Notes under the pieces: model-generated | What the model was told of the DNA's origin: nothing | The model's input: only the letters and a program-made list of their open reading frames with translations | The model's database searches: none | Source: an uncultured Pseudomonadales bacterium | GTDB taxonomy: Bacteria; Pseudomonadota; Gammaproteobacteria; Pseudomonadales; Azotimanducaceae | DNA: 32,972 bases | Assembly: GCA_937775265.1 (NCBI GenBank) | Contig: CALKBV010000014.1 | Location: 1-32,972 of the forward strand | Reading direction: 5' to 3' | Program-made: the position numbers and the translations under genes | Shown here: one piece after another, positions 32,432-32,972 of the stretch | Position numbering within the stretch: the stretch's first letter is position 1 | Layout of the letters: each line of letters starts with the position of its first letter

Positions 32432-32972
32432 TCATATTCGGTACACGCGAGCAGCCGTGTCGTGGAATAATTTCGCCCTCTCGGTGACCGTTCGGGACTG
32501 TGACATCTTCTTAAATGCGTTCCACAAAACGGGATAGGAAACGGATTCCTTGTCGACTGGAAAATTGCTTTCAAACATGCATCTATCTACACCAAATGTA
32601 TCAATACAGAATTCATAATAGGGTGCAGTTTTGTCTACCAGTTCGTCGGAAGAAGCAGGCAGCGCTCTTTTATGCCAACCAAATCCATTGATCTTCATAT
32701 TAATGCCGCCCAGCTTAAAGTGGACATTGCTGCAATCTTTGAGCGCCTCGATACTTTGTTGCCAGGCCTTGAAAACTTCTACCTGTTTGCCTTCATATGG
32801 ACCTATTCCAAGAGGCCCGCCAAAGTGGTCGAGCACCATGGTCACCGTGGGATTGGCTTTTGCCAGTTGTGTAAATTCATCGATCTGCGTGTGATAACAC
32901 CAGGCATCAAACGTCAGGCCCAGATCGCCCAGCACATTGAATCCTTCCATGAAATCATCCTGCAGCATCTGG
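32432..32972 (-). CDS. Amidohydrolase family 2 enzyme, C-terminal part (runs off the right edge)
   Basis: About 180 C-terminal residues are present; the start lies beyond 32972. The visible part has GLTFDAWCYHTQIDEFTQLA, then MVLDHFGGPLGIGPYEG, which carries the conserved D-H-x-G-x-P loop. The catalytic-Asp region is reflected in DRCMFESNFPVDKES. These are hallmarks of amidohydrolase-related TIM-barrel metal-dependent hydrolases and decarboxylases such as 2-pyrone-4,6-dicarboxylate hydrolase and its relatives. The D-R-x-M-F-x-S-N-F-P-V-D wording is strongly typical. It ends 37 bp before the Rieske start, on the same strand. The exact substrate cannot be inferred. Confidence 0.87.
   Translation of the reverse strand, partial: QMLQDDFMEGFNVLGDLGLTFDAWCYHTQIDEFTQLAKANPTVTMVLDHFGGPLGIGPYEGKQVEVFKAWQQSIEALKDCSNVHFKLGGINMKINGFGWHKRALPASSDELVDKTAPYYEFCIDTFGVDRCMFESNFPVDKESVSYPVLWNAFKKMSQSRTVTERAKLFHDTAARVYRI

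Noticed and set aside
1..32972. CRISPR arrays, insertion sequences, prophage genes, tRNAs or rRNAs
   Set aside because: No regular spaced repeats, transposase or integrase motifs, or RNA gene cores were found on reading both strands.

Overview
The window looks like the chromosome of a gammaproteobacterium, probably an uncultured aquatic one. It carries an MnmH/SelU-type tRNA 2-selenouridine synthase, aerobic HemF, exonuclease III, a YbdL/YafV-like pair, many acyl-CoA enzymes, and Shine-Dalgarno/sigma70-like signals typical of that class. This placement is inference; no rRNA, tRNA or other phylogenetic marker is present. No phage, insertion sequence, CRISPR array or tRNA gene was recognised.

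Layout. 1-1444 (minus): the 5' end of xthA, an MBL-fold hydrolase and a small zinc-ribbon protein. 1445-2410: gene-poor DNA with the remnant of a response-regulator receiver domain. 2411-7574: an N-acyl-D-amino-acid deacylase-like amidohydrolase divergent from a 1126-residue single-chain biotin-dependent acyl-CoA carboxylase. 7575-9797: a GST and an SDR set in non-coding or decayed DNA. 10016-11471: selU, with a translationally coupled small gene broken by a frameshift. 11484-17015 (minus): a Baeyer-Villiger-type monooxygenase, an NhaP-type antiporter with a cyclic-nucleotide-binding domain, and an acyl-CoA dehydrogenase. 17182-17931: a TetR regulator with a candidate operator. 17928-22779 (minus): a Tat-signal split-barrel protein, two acyl-CoA dehydrogenases (one like methylsuccinyl-CoA dehydrogenase) and a frameshifted DUF6986-type aldolase/lyase. 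22914-25773 (plus): hemF, an aminotransferase and an omega-amidase. 26034-27759: an orphan MraY-like transferase, an F420/PPOX-family protein and a broken metallophosphoesterase. 27753-30279 (minus): two GNATs, an SDR and a VOC protein. 30451-30990: a redoxin. 31018-31286: a decayed AGCS symporter. 31308-32972 (minus): a flavodoxin, a Rieske protein and a truncated amidohydrolase.

The most notable item is the redoxin at 30451-30990. Its frame is interrupted by one TGA exactly where the first Cys of a W-C-P-Y-C redox motif should be, giving W-U-P-Y-C. A perfect 8-bp hairpin with a GTT loop follows 13 nt after that codon, which fits a bacterial SECIS element. The gene is best read as a selenoprotein. 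SelU, about 20 kb away, also depends on selenophosphate.

Functionally the window is dominated by acyl-CoA and lipid catabolism (carboxylase, three acyl-CoA dehydrogenases, an MFE-2-like SDR, a BVMO, a TetR regulator) and redox or flavin proteins. Several genes are broken by single frameshifts or survive only as 3' fragments, so either the genome is decaying or the assembly has indel errors.
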